The translations under genes and the position numbers were made by a program. Below are positions 26,897 to 37,968 of a stretch of 64,000 nt of DNA, piece by piece; the stretch's first letter is position 1; the number at the start of each line of letters is the position of its first letter. The stretch lies in contig NC_133216.1 in NCBI RefSeq assembly GCF_040436345.1, positions 17,336,110 to 17,400,109 of the forward strand, given 5' to 3'. The notes beneath the pieces are model-generated. The model made no database searches and was not told the origin of the DNA. It saw only the letters and a list, made by a program, of their open reading frames with translations. This DNA is from Pagrus major (taxonomy: Eukaryota > Chordata > Actinopteri > Spariformes > Sparidae).

Positions 26897-28735
26897 GCCC
26901 GGTACTGACCACAGAGAAGTTTTTAACTGAAACAGACTCTCTTCTTCCCTCATTCACTACTTCTTCCTCAGTCAGGTTGTGGCTCAGGCAAAGGATTACG
27001 TGGACATTTGAATGTGAGGAAAGAAAGTGTGGACGCGTTTGAACAAACTTCTCAGCTTTCTTTATGTTGCTTTCATTTCCCCTTTTGTTGAATTCACTCT
27101 CTGCAAAATCCCCTTATTTTCCCACAGAAGTGATAAGTGGTAATTAGTACTGCAGTATATATGGTACAGTGTACCTCAGTATTAAGAGGCAACCTTGTTA
27201 ACTCACCACACAGACAAGAAGTTTTATTGTTATTAAAAAAAAGAAATGGGTTATTACACATAGATATTTATGTAGAGGTTCAAACAGTTTTAACAAAAAC
27301 CAAAGATATAACAAAGTAATACATTCTGAAATGAAACTCTGCCCTCTAGTATTATGGGGAAAAGTGTATTAGGTTCACATCTTCTCCACAAGAGGGCGTT
27401 AGCTAATTTTATAACTAATAATCCAGATTTTACCACAGATTTAATCAATACATTTTACCTCAATAGAGAGATTTATAAGCCACGTGTTCACTCATATATT
27501 TTTCATTATCAGAAGCACTTTTATGCTCCAGGACAAAAAAAAAACGTTGTAGTCATATATAACCAGTCTCTTCCAACGGTGAGTGCATTTTAAAACCCCT
27601 TAAGCCTTAACTTATCTTGTTAAAAATATATTTTAATTAATTTTCAGTCATTGCACAGAGCCAAAGCTCCTGTCTGGTTTGTATGTGATGAAGGTGCCAT
27701 AAATATGCATAAGAATCTGTGTGTGTAAGCACATGTGGTCTGGCTGGTTTACCAGCCTCTTCAGACGGGTTACTTTCCTTTAAAGGGAAGCTGTGAGTTT
27801 ACTTGTGGAAATGAGAAAAAGGCTTGTAGTTGTTTTTAGTTCCTACCACCATTAGCTGACCAGTTACCATAAAGTTTCCACATTTACTCTGTCTGACCCT
27901 TTTGTTTCCTCTAAGTGTTCAACCATAGCACTACTCAGACAATAACAGACCGACCAGCAATGTTGTATTTGCTGAAAGACAATGAATGACCTTCCAATCA
28001 GATCTTGTTCTCCTAAAATACTGGGTTCACAGTTTTATTTTTGTAAGCATGTTTTTAATGCAGATTTTTTGCTGCTGAAAAAGAGATTTAAGATGTCAGT
28101 TGCCACCAGAGTGAATTTTATTGATGGGATGTGATAAAAACAATTCAAAAATGTGGATTATCTGTGATATTAAGATTTCAAGATTCAATAAAATCCAATA
28201 AACACAGAATTGTATGAAAATCAAAATGATCTCAACGCATTTTTTTTCACACGACTAAAAACACATTTTCTAGAGGAGCTCCTAGTGATCACGTCATCAT
28301 CTTTGTACTGACTTATAAGGAGGGTGAAGGCGTTCTTCATCATGTCCTGGAAGACTGTCAACAATACATTCTGGGAAAAAGGGTGAACATCAGGGGTGTG
28401 TGTTTGTACACCACCAGTGTGTGCGGCGAGTTTTGTGTGTTAGTGTTCGACCATCTTTAAAAAGCTCTGTGTCTGGCTGAATAGAAGGAAGTGGCTCTGA
28501 CTTCCCCAGGAAATGGGAAGAGGAAACCTGGGGGCTTCGACCTCTCTGGCTGCGCCGGAGCCACAAGACGACTCACAGGAGAGAAAGAAGGAGGGAAGGG
28601 TGGAGGGTAGACAGAAAGAGAGATACTGCCTCTCATTGTGCTCCCTTGAAGAGAAGAAAGAAAAGAATTCTGGACGTAAAGACGTGAGACAGAAAGACAT
28701 TTGGTCCTGGCTTTTGGTTATCGGACTGTGTGGAG
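26897..28735. other. rilp 3' UTR and rilp-scarf1 spacer
   Basis: There is no second gene. The first ~1.3 kb is probably rilp 3' UTR, ending near the two AATAAA hexamers at 28187 and 28197. The rest should hold the scarf1 promoter and 5' UTR; about 28500-28735 is purine-rich (GAGAAAGAAGGAGGG-like). The short open frames in it show no family resemblance. Confidence 0.5.
28187..28202 (+). terminator. rilp: Probable rilp polyadenylation signals (two overlapping-range AATAAA)
   Basis: AATAAA occurs at 28187-28192 and again at 28197-28202, about 1.3 kb after the rilp stop and before the scarf1 start. No earlier canonical hexamer in the 3' region was recognised with confidence. Confidence 0.5.
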
Positions 28736-31700
28736 ATGAATCTTCTCCTCGGAGCTCTGAGTGCTCTGCTCTGCTGCTCGTTGTCCTCCTCACAGACTCT
28801 AGATCCTGCTGGGAAGAACGTCTGCCACAATATCAGGTACACTTCAACCTCACACCTTAACTTTTGACTGTTTTAAATCTTGATATTAGTACTATTCCTG
28901 TGACAAATTGTAGGTATTATATATATATATATTTCAAGGAGTTTTGGGCTGTGCTGGACAACTCTGAATACATGCTTGATATCTTCTTATCTTTCTTAGT
29001 ATTCCCTTAGATTATTGCTAGCATTTGTAGATGTTTTTTCCTGCTTTGATAGAGTGTTTTATTTGCTAAGTGTCAGACTTGATCATATTCTGTGTATCTA
29101 GGAACCCGTCCACCCTGGTCTGTTGCACTGGATGGCGTCAAGAGGGAAAAGAGTGTACTATACGTGAGTTTAAGTGTCCTGCTGGACAGCAATCTACAGG
29201 ACTTCTGTTTTTACTGGCTTCCCATTCACTGGTATGGTGTATATCTCTGTGTGTGTGTGTGTGTGTGTGTGTGTCTGTGTGTGTGTGTGCGTGTGTGTGT
29301 GTGTGTAGCTGTGTGTGAGGGTGACCAGGCCTGCGGCAAGGATGAGATCTGTGTGTATCCTGGAGTGTGTCGCTGTCCACCTGGCTACTACGGAGCTCAC
29401 TGTAAAACACGTGAGTTACTATAAACATCAGGAGCTGTTTACCATCAGTCAAATTGATGTGTCTGTTTTGTCAGTTTAATTAACAATGCACACAGTGCAT
29501 TTAATATTTCAGTTTTTGTTGTGTAGAAGTGACAATTTTGGGTCCCTTAAGATGATACTGATATTGCTTTTTTAGCAAAACAACATCATAAACTTGTAAA
29601 TGTTTCCCCTAAATGAAATGTGACCTGCTGCTGTTTAACACACACTGTACGATGTGGCTCATTGCAAATTTGTTCTAAATATAGAGAAATTTAATAGAAA
29701 ACCACAATAACATGAGTCACTGTTGACAAATAGTGGAAGAAGTATTCATATATTTAACTTAAGTAAAAACATCGATGGAATGTAACTAAGTAGATTTACT
29801 CAAGAACTGTGCTTAAGTACAATTTTGAGGTACTTCCTACTTAACTTGAGTATTTCCATTTTCTGCTACTTTATACTTCCACTTCACAACATTTTGGAGG
29901 CAAATATTGTACTTTTTAACAATATTTTTTATTTATTTCATTTTAATCGACAATCGGGTTAAAAAAACACTGATTCCAAAAATCTGAAAAATGTTTGAAT
30001 ATCAAATCAGCATTTGGCTGATAATCAGTCGACCCAAACTATACAGTATATACATATATGTAAATACATCGGTGTTGTAAAAAGTACCCAAAAGTCATAC
30101 TTGAGTAAAAGTAAATATATCGTGTTAAAATATTACTTTGTTAAAAGTTAAAGTCATCCATACGAATAGTACTTGAGTAAAAGTCTTAAAGTATCTGATG
30201 TTACATGAACTTAAGTATCAAAAGTTTTTTCTGCCATTAAATGTTCTTAAGTATACCAGTTATCGGATCTGATATTCAGCTGTTTCTGATGATGGGTTGT
30301 TTTTTTTTTGTCCGATTGCTGATAGATGCACCACTTTGGTTCTGATGCAGCCTGTAATCTGCAAAGTAACTAGTACTAGTTGCCAAATTCATAAAATAAA
30401 TTTAGTGTAATAAAAAGTTCTATATCTGCCTCCAAATTGTAGTGCAGTGGAAGTATAAAGTCACAGAAAAAGAAATACCCATGTAGAGTATATATTTCTC
30501 AAAATTGCTCAGTACTTGAGTAAATGTACTTCATTCCATGACTGAAATACATGTATAATTTACTTTTACTCTGCCAGAAAAATACAATTACAATACAGTA
30601 CAATTAATAGCAGATTCTTTTACTCTCACATTCACTCTCACATTCACTTTTACCAAAGTAATATTTGAACACGATATCTTTACTTTTACTCAAGTATGAC
30701 TTTTGGTTACTTTTTACAACACTGAGTAAAAGCCCCAAACAACAGTATAATTGTACTCCACTAGAAGTCGTACATTTGAAATGATTAGTGTCAGTCTACG
30801 GCACATAAAGTATCAAAAGTAAAGGTACTTGTTCTGCAAAAACAAAAAAGTAGATTGCTGTTATCAATACAACAGTGCATAAGTTAAGTAACATTTTACT
30901 GCTGTACAGGTCAAAATGAAGTTAGTTTTAAATATCTGTATACATATTAAGTATTTCAGTCAAAAGGTTCCCAGCCTAGGGGTCAGGCCCCCACCAAAGG
31001 GTCACAAGATAAATCTGAGAGGTCATGAGATGATTAATGAAGTAAAAATAAGTTAAAAAAAAAAAGTCTTTCAGAAATGTGTTTTTCTTTTTTTGGACTT
31101 TGTTTTGAAATGTGTATAATTACACTCCCTTTGACATAAATCTCTATTTAAAAGAAACCATTTAGGAAGTTGAGAGAGGAAATGTTGCTTTCGCAGGACT
31201 TTTAACCACTTATAGACATCTCTCCGAAATGTAGTGCACTAGAAGTAGAAAGTATCATAAAACGGAGATGCATTCCACCAGTTTATACAGTGTTTACTCA
31301 GTGTTTTTCTAAAGTATTATGTACTGAATGTATTCTCTTTGTTTGTTTCTCTTTGTTTCCAGGTTGTCCTCCTGATTTTTGGGCACCAGACTGTCGCCAG
31401 GTGTGTCGGTGCCACCCACACGGTCACTGTGACCCCGTCACAGGTGAGTGCACCTGCAACACCAACCGCTGGGGTCCGCTGTGCCAGTATTCCTGCAAGT
31501 GTGCCTTGCACGGTCACTGCCACCGCGTTCACGGAAACTGCACCTGCGACGAGGGCTGGTTCACGCAAACCTGCTTCAAGCCATGCCAGTGTGTCAGCAG
31601 TGGGTCTGTGGGCCCTGGCTGCGACAAGCTGACCGGTCGGTGTCAGTGCCACAGGGGCCACTGGGGGCTGAGATGTCTCGGCACTTGCAACTGCTACATG

Positions 31701-34700
31701 TCGCCGTGTAATCAGCGAACCGGCGTGTGTGAATGCCGGGAAGGCTGGTGGGGACCCAGCTGTGACCGGCGGTGTAACTGTGACCTCACACACAGCAGCT
31801 GTGTCCCGGTCAGTGGCCAGTGTGTGTGCCACCCGGGATACCAGGGTCAGTTCTGCAACCAGCCCTGTGAAGCTGGGAAGTATAGCAGCGGCTGTATAAT
31901 GAGGTAGGTGTAAGATGGGTACACTTTATTGTTCAACGCCTGTGTGTTCCTGCTAACTCTGCCTATCTCTGTCCTAGCTGTGGTTTCTGTAAAGACAACC
32001 AGCTCTGCTCTGCCACTGATGGCGCCTGTGAGGCCTGTGAGCCCGGCTGGAACGGGACACAATGCGACCGCCCGTGTCCACCTGGTTATTATGGAGACGG
32101 CTGCCAGATGAAGTGTCCACACTGCAGAAATAATGAACCATGTGACCCAAAAACTGGGAAATGTTGGAGTTGTGACCCTGGATGGACTGGACCCAGGTGT
32201 GGATGCATGTTTGGCCAACTTATACTTCAGTTGTCAGTGAAGGTTACTGCATCATTTGTGAGTTTTTTCATGTTTGAGAAAAAGAAATAACCGGCACTTT
32301 CTCAACATTTTCTTGTGTTTTTAGATCCCAAAATTATCATATTCTCATCAGTTATAGAGTTGACATATCATATGTCATGTCAAAGGCATGGAGGAACTTC
32401 CAAATCAATTATATTGAAGTGTATTACAGTCTACTTAATAATAGTTTAATTGAAAATATATCAAAATAATACCACTGGCCTTCATCAGTCTTATAAATCT
32501 CCTACAAATTGCCAACATATCAAGTTTAACTTTAAGTTTTAGAACATCCGCCATAAGATATTAGCCTGCAGTGGTGGAAGACGTAGTCATCTATTTTATT
32601 TAAGTAAAAGTAGTAATACCATCGTGAAGAAATACTTTTTTCAAGTAAATATCCTACATTCAAAATCCTACCTAGTAAAAGTACTAAAGATTTAGCGCCA
32701 AAATGTACTTAAAGTTTGTTTGTTTGTTCCAACATCAGCAAATTGTCATCCAAAGTCCATTTAGCCAACTGACAGTGTAGTCAGAAAGTCAAGAATGATG
32801 TGGATTTGGAAGTTTCTTGCATTCAAAAAAAGTGAGATTTACAAAGTCAGTCACAGCTCACAACTGCACTGCCATTTACTGATATAAACATGTGATGTTA
32901 GACTGCCTCCCTCAAGCAAGTTTCAGCTTTGTATATAGATTTTTTTTATACTGTATGGACATGAATGCAAATAGCTGCCCGAAAGGAGGAAAATACAGCT
33001 TTAAATCGTACAACATGCTTTGGAATAAGTTCATGGAGTTTATAGTTAATCCTTGTACTTTTTACTAATGGTTAAAAGTTAAATCTGTGTGAAAATGCTT
33101 TTCTGATCTCGTCTTTGCTTTCTTCTTCTATTTTGTATGGACTGATACTGTATACGTGTGGGACAAGTATCCATGTTTAAAAAGAAAAGAGTACCATCAG
33201 TCTAAATAGTTAAAACACGTAGTGAGGTTGATGCTATGATTAGAAAATGAATGTAGGTCTGTGTGATGCCCTCATTATCTGTGTCATTGCTTCCTCTTGC
33301 CAGGTGTGAGAAGGCCTGCTCCAACAGGACGTTCGGAGACGCCTGCAGCTTCCCGTGCAGCCCTTGTTTCCACGGTAACTGCCATCACGTGACAGGAAGA
33401 TGTGTCTGTCAGCCAGGCTTCCAGGGAGAGAGGTGATGTTTCTCTCGGGGCATAGTTATAGTTTCACTTCACACACACTCACACACAAAATTACATTATT
33501 CTTGTGATACCTATACAAACAAGAGTAACTGAAATGTAACTTTTTGAGCCTTTTTTGTTTGTTTGTGTTTTTCTGTCATGACTGTTTTGTTATGAAAGCC
33601 TGAAAAGGATGTAATGTCAGCAGATCGATAAGGGTCTTTATTCTCAAGGTTGGCTGACCCTGGAGAATAATGTGATACGCTTTTGTGCTAATATTTAAAC
33701 TTAAAGAAATTCTTTAAGATACACAGTGTTTAACCACATCATCAGCTTAACAGACAAAACAAGAGTAGCTAAAAGTTAGACATTTATTTAGTCTCAAAAG
33801 GTATTGCATGTTTTAACCCATGGACCACTACACAAGAACTTATTATTGTTTTATTTTTGTCAAACTTACATTAGCGTCTAATGTAACATGTACATCTGCC
33901 TCGTTGGTGCGTTCAAGGAACCTCTGCTATAACAGTCGGCCTCTAAACAGCACTGCAGTCATGAACTTTTATGTATAATTTAGGCAAAAAACAAAGTAAG
34001 CTTTGGATGATTATTGGTAGAATCTTTATTGTATATGCAATTTGAGGTGAGCTGGCTAAAACGGGTAAAATCTCCATCATAGTCCCCTTTAATTTTCTGC
34101 TCTCTGACGCTACAGTTTTGGTTAGTCATCACAGTGTGTTTTCACTGTCAAACAGAACATGAGTCAGCGTTTAAAACGGGATTTTGTGTTTGCCGATGTG
34201 ATGTAATTATGTGATTTTATGTTTTTTTTCTAGCTGTAACAGCAGCTGCCCAGCCCTGCAGTTCGGCCTCAACTGCTCCTCTGTCTGTGACTGTGGTGAG
34301 GACGTCCAGTGCAACTCAGTCACTGGTGTCTGTCCCAACAGTACGTCCATCCCTCCGTCCATCCATCCTGAATTACATCACCTGATTCTTAATTTATGTG
34401 TTTCTTTATGTGTGTTTGTTTTTGTGCAGGTGTGAGAGGCTCTGTACTAGCAGGTGTGCTGGTTCCTTTGCTCCTGTTGCTCCTTGCTGTGCTCTTCTGC
34501 TGTTTGTGTTGTGGAGGAGGCCCTGTTGATGGCAAAGACAGGTCTGTACCTCTCTTCCCTCTATCAACATCACTGCCCACTGTCATTTGTGAGATTAAAT
34601 GGCTTATTTTGGATTTGGAAGCTGTGATATTGTACAGAACCGTTTTTTTGTAACATAACCAAGAATCTGGAAATATTAACTTCATAATTCTTCCTTAAAA

Positions 34701-36595
34701 TTGATATGATCATGACATTTCCGGGGGTGGAAAGACATCAAGAGTACAATCTGTAACCTTTTCTCTTCCAGAGCGACTGTGGCTGATGGAGGCTGGTCAG
34801 TTCGGATGAAATATCACGTCTACAGTGTTCTGGCTAATATCGGTGCTGCACTTCCTTGCATCTCTAACTGGTCCTCTGGCCTGCCTCGTGTCACTGGTCA
34901 GTCCTGCTGCATAGCATTTATAGAATCATATTGCATAAAACAGTAATACATTGTAGTTTACAGCTTGAGCACAAACTCAAGAAGGACAAGATGGACCATT
35001 TTGTAATTCACAGCAAAATACCTATTCTCATGAAGAGTCCAGTTATCTATCAGACTTATTTGATTTTGATTATCCATCTACTTGGAAAATTAAAATATAT
35101 AAATTCATCATAAAATATATCCGTCCTCACTTCCATATTTAGAATATTTGAAGCAGGCATTGCTTCAGTTATTGATACAAGACAATGAAATAAAAAATAA
35201 AGTTTTTGTCTTAAAATGCCTTTATAACCATCTTCTATTGTTTATTCCATTGACAACCACAGTATCTCACCATGACCCGGAGCTGACATTCAACCATAGC
35301 TTCATTGAGCCTCCTTCTTCTGGCTGGGTGACCGAGGGCTCGTCCTTCGACAGTGACGAGGAGGAGGGAGAGGCGCTCTATTGTGTCCCTCCAAGAGAAG
35401 GTAGGAAGAGGGATACAACAAAAACATATATTTCCCTCTTTACCCTCCATCTGATCTCATGTGGCTGGACTTTTCTCCCTCCATCTCTTTGGCAGACATT
35501 CCAGCGGTGGCGGGCGGTGAGTTCCAGGAGATGAGCTCCAAGTGTAACATGTTCTTGGACCCGTCTGGCTTCAGCAGCGAGGACATCACCTCGCCCTTCA
35601 ATATCCCTCGCACCTCCAGCATCGCTAAATCCAAGCGGCCGTCTGTCTCCTTTGCAGAGGGCACCCGCTTCAGCCCCAAGGAGAGGCGCAGCTCGACTCA
35701 GGACCCTGCTGCTCTCCCTGGACATCCACGCAACAAACCCAAGTCACCCTGGGGGGTTTTGATGCTGTCTGCCCTCCAGAGTCAGGGAGGTGCAGCTAGA
35801 ACTGGGGAGGAGGACGGAGCTGAGGTTGAGGAGAGGGAAGATGAAGTGGACGTGCAGGCAACAGACAATTGGGAATCAACCTATGAGGTAAGCGACCAGG
35901 AAGTAGACAGAACTCCATCCCGGGCCACCCTGCAAGTCCCTGGGGCGTCAGGACGAAGACGGACTATGTCCAACACAGCTGTTCATAAGGAGACTCAGCT
36001 GCCAACATCTGCCTCTGATGCTCAAGTGGGGAGCTCAGATAAGGTCACCACAGTGTATGTGACGGTGGGTAAAGCAGGTCGGCCCGTGTCGAAGACGGAG
36101 TCGAGCTCTGAAGGCCCCGTTCAGGCCATGCTGCGACGGCTCGGCAGCCTCCAGAGACAAAGGGAGCAGGATTCGAACAGGCCCAAGCCTAAAACAGCTG
36201 AAGGGATTATCAAACCACCGAGGAAGAAGCTCGGAGCTCGGGCCAGTGTGTGGGAGCAGGGAGGGCCGCCTGGAGGGGAAGTAAGTGTTTGTAAGCCAAT
36301 CAGGAGAAAGCACGCTCCTCTAAACTCTCCTGACACAACCGGTGATAGTGACACCCCACCATCGGAGGGCGGCACTCCTAAAAGGCCGCTGTCGTCCATT
36401 TTGAAGAGCGTGCCAGAGGTGGCTTCAGCTGACTCAGGGTCAGATCTGAGGGCGGAGGGAGACACAAGCGCAGGAAAAATCGAGAGCAACTACCTGACCG
36501 TGGGACCAGCAGGAGACGCTGCGAGTCTCACTGAGGTCATTGCCAATGAGGGTGCTGAGCCCTGCTATGAAAACGTCATGATTAAACAGTCGTAA
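28736..36595 (+). CDS. scarf1: Scavenger receptor class F member 1 (SCARF1/SREC-I)
   Basis: This is a single-pass receptor for modified lipoproteins, apoptotic cells and other ligands. Eleven exons give 911 aa: 28736-28836, 29102-29163, 29309-29410, 31363-31903, 31978-32196, 33304-33432, 34234-34340, 34430-34541, 34772-34896, 35263-35400, 35496-36595. A hydrophobic signal peptide (MNLLLGALSALLCC start) is followed by many CxC EGF-like/laminin-type repeats, with five or so in exon 4 alone. The transmembrane helix (VLAGVLVPLLLLLLAVLF) is around residues 425-448. The long cytoplasmic tail starts with an acidic DSDEEEGEA segment and is Ser/Pro-rich, ending near CYENVMIKQS. The last exon encodes about 366 aa of tail. 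The human protein is about 830 aa. SCARF2 and MEGF family members are alternatives; the prpf8-rilp neighbourhood supports scarf1. Confidence 0.92.
29248..29308. repeat. (TG)n tract running into a scarf1 3' splice site
   Basis: A TG repeat with a few interruptions (TCTG, TGCG) ends in GTGTAG, the acceptor of scarf1 exon 3 (starts 29309). It fills nearly half of the short 145-bp intron. Confidence 0.9.
29730..30560. mobile_element. Palindromic dispersed element in scarf1 intron 3
   Basis: The left half (about 29740-30030) matches the order of the 18915-19330 repeat: TTTTGAGGTACTT, CCATTTTCTGCTACTTTATA, TTTTGGAGGCAAATATTGTA, then a GATAATCAGTCGACCC block. From about 30240 to 30540 the same modules return inverted, ending in CAGTACTTGAGTAAATGTA. 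No protein-coding frame is present. Related pieces continue to about 30840 (CAAGTATGACTTTTGG, AAGTATCAAAAGTAAAGGTA). It is probably a nested or fold-back non-autonomous DNA transposon; the exact ends are not defined. Confidence 0.65.
32572..32720. repeat. Fragment of the TACTT/AAGTA dispersed repeat family
   Basis: GTGGTGGAAGACGTAGTCAT followed by AAGTAAAAGTAGTAATACC resembles the head of the same repeat family (compare 29735 and 52795). It lies in scarf1 intron 5. Confidence 0.55.
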
Positions 36596-37968
36596 CCTCT
36601 GAGAAACTAACATGTCAGCAGGTCTGATCCGAACACAGCTGCATATTTATTATCAGTTAGCAGTTATGAGATTACAGACACAAAAGGAAAAAGTTAGTTA
36701 CTACTGTAAATCTGAGTAAATTGCACGTCTGTGATTCTTGAATTATGGTGTTATTTGTTAAACACTAATGTACAGATGTATGGAGCATTTGTGACAAAAA
36801 CACCCTCAACTTTTAGCCTATCGCTATAGAAAATATATTAAATTTATATTGTAGGTTGAAAGAGAAATGAAACAAAAACACGACACTAATACAGACAAGT
36901 ACTGTAATGTCTGGGCCTGGACTCAGAGGGGATGAACAGACCTAAAGGCACAAACATCAGGGTTGTTTGAGAAAGACAAGAGCAAACAACAGCAAAAATA
37001 TCACAGTTTATCATCATGAACTGTCTGCAAAAAACAGAGACGTGAATAAGATTTGAGTCTGCTGCTGGACTGATGTTTTTATTTGTCATAAATGAAAATA
37101 CAAGGAAGAACAGACAATAACAAGGTTTGCATTTATATTCAAGTGTGGTTCACTCTTCATCAGTACTGCCTTTAGATATCTGTCAAAGGCAGCTGTCAAA
37201 AATATATTGTAGTATTTTATTGTGGTCTCTCAAACCAGTCAATGGAGGTCACAAAACTAGAATTATAAGAATGTTTTTTCACATCTATGACCGACGGTCA
37301 AATTCCTCTCAAGCATGAACCCACCTGTTCCTGCCCTCTGACCTCTGCTGACACAGTCATGCTGCTGTCGGGTAAAACCCACATTATTGCAATTTTAGGA
37401 TTTTTCTCTCAGCATCTGTGTGACCATACGACAAGATCTGGTGCATGAAACCTCCTCGATGAGTGTTTTATATTTTGATTTTCACTGTATATATGTAGAC
37501 ATTTAATAATGAAAATAAACATTTTGAAAAAGTTTGTGGATACATGATTTAGAAAACATCAATGAACAACCGTAGGTGCTCACATCTTTAATTTATATTC
37601 TTTAGATAAATGTAGTGGAGTAAAAGTACAATATTTCCCTCAGAGGGAGTATAAAGTAACATACAACTGAAGAATATTTTCTCTATAGATGTGTTTAATA
37701 AAGCGGTTCAGCTGATATTGACAGCAGATGACAGTAGAGTTCAACCAGCTGAACTTTGGCCGTGACGAGCAGTATGTGGACTTTGATTGATCTCCGATAT
37801 TTGCTCACGTTGATGTGCAGCTAGTTATGTGTTACACTCAACATGTGTGACACACTTTTTTTTTTTTTTTTTTACAGCCAACACGGCCTGTTTCAGTTAA
37901 AATGAATTATCAATAATGTACAAATGTATTCCAGATGACCATGGCAAAATATTTAAAAACACTTGAAA
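36596..37968. other. scarf1 / vtn tail-to-tail spacer
   Basis: This holds the 3' UTRs of two convergent genes. scarf1 probably ends near AATAAA at 37514. For vtn on the minus strand only ATTAAA-type hexamers (TTTAAT on plus at 37694-37699 and 37587-37592) were noticed. A poly-T/A tract lies at about 37856-37874. No further gene is seen. Confidence 0.55.
37514..37519 (+). terminator. scarf1: Probable scarf1 polyadenylation signal
   Basis: AATAAA lies about 920 bases after the scarf1 stop. Other less canonical hexamers occur earlier, so the site is tentative. Confidence 0.5.

Noticed and set aside
31317-31832. 171-aa open frame on the minus strand opposite the scarf1 EGF exon
   Set aside because: It is the antisense shadow of the Cys-rich coding exon. 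It has no family resemblance and starts and ends within the sense exon context.
35459-35495. Start of a separate 378-aa gene at 35459
   Set aside because: The frame is the last scarf1 exon read through its upstream intron. The TTTGGCAG acceptor at 35495 and the matching phase show that it belongs to scarf1.
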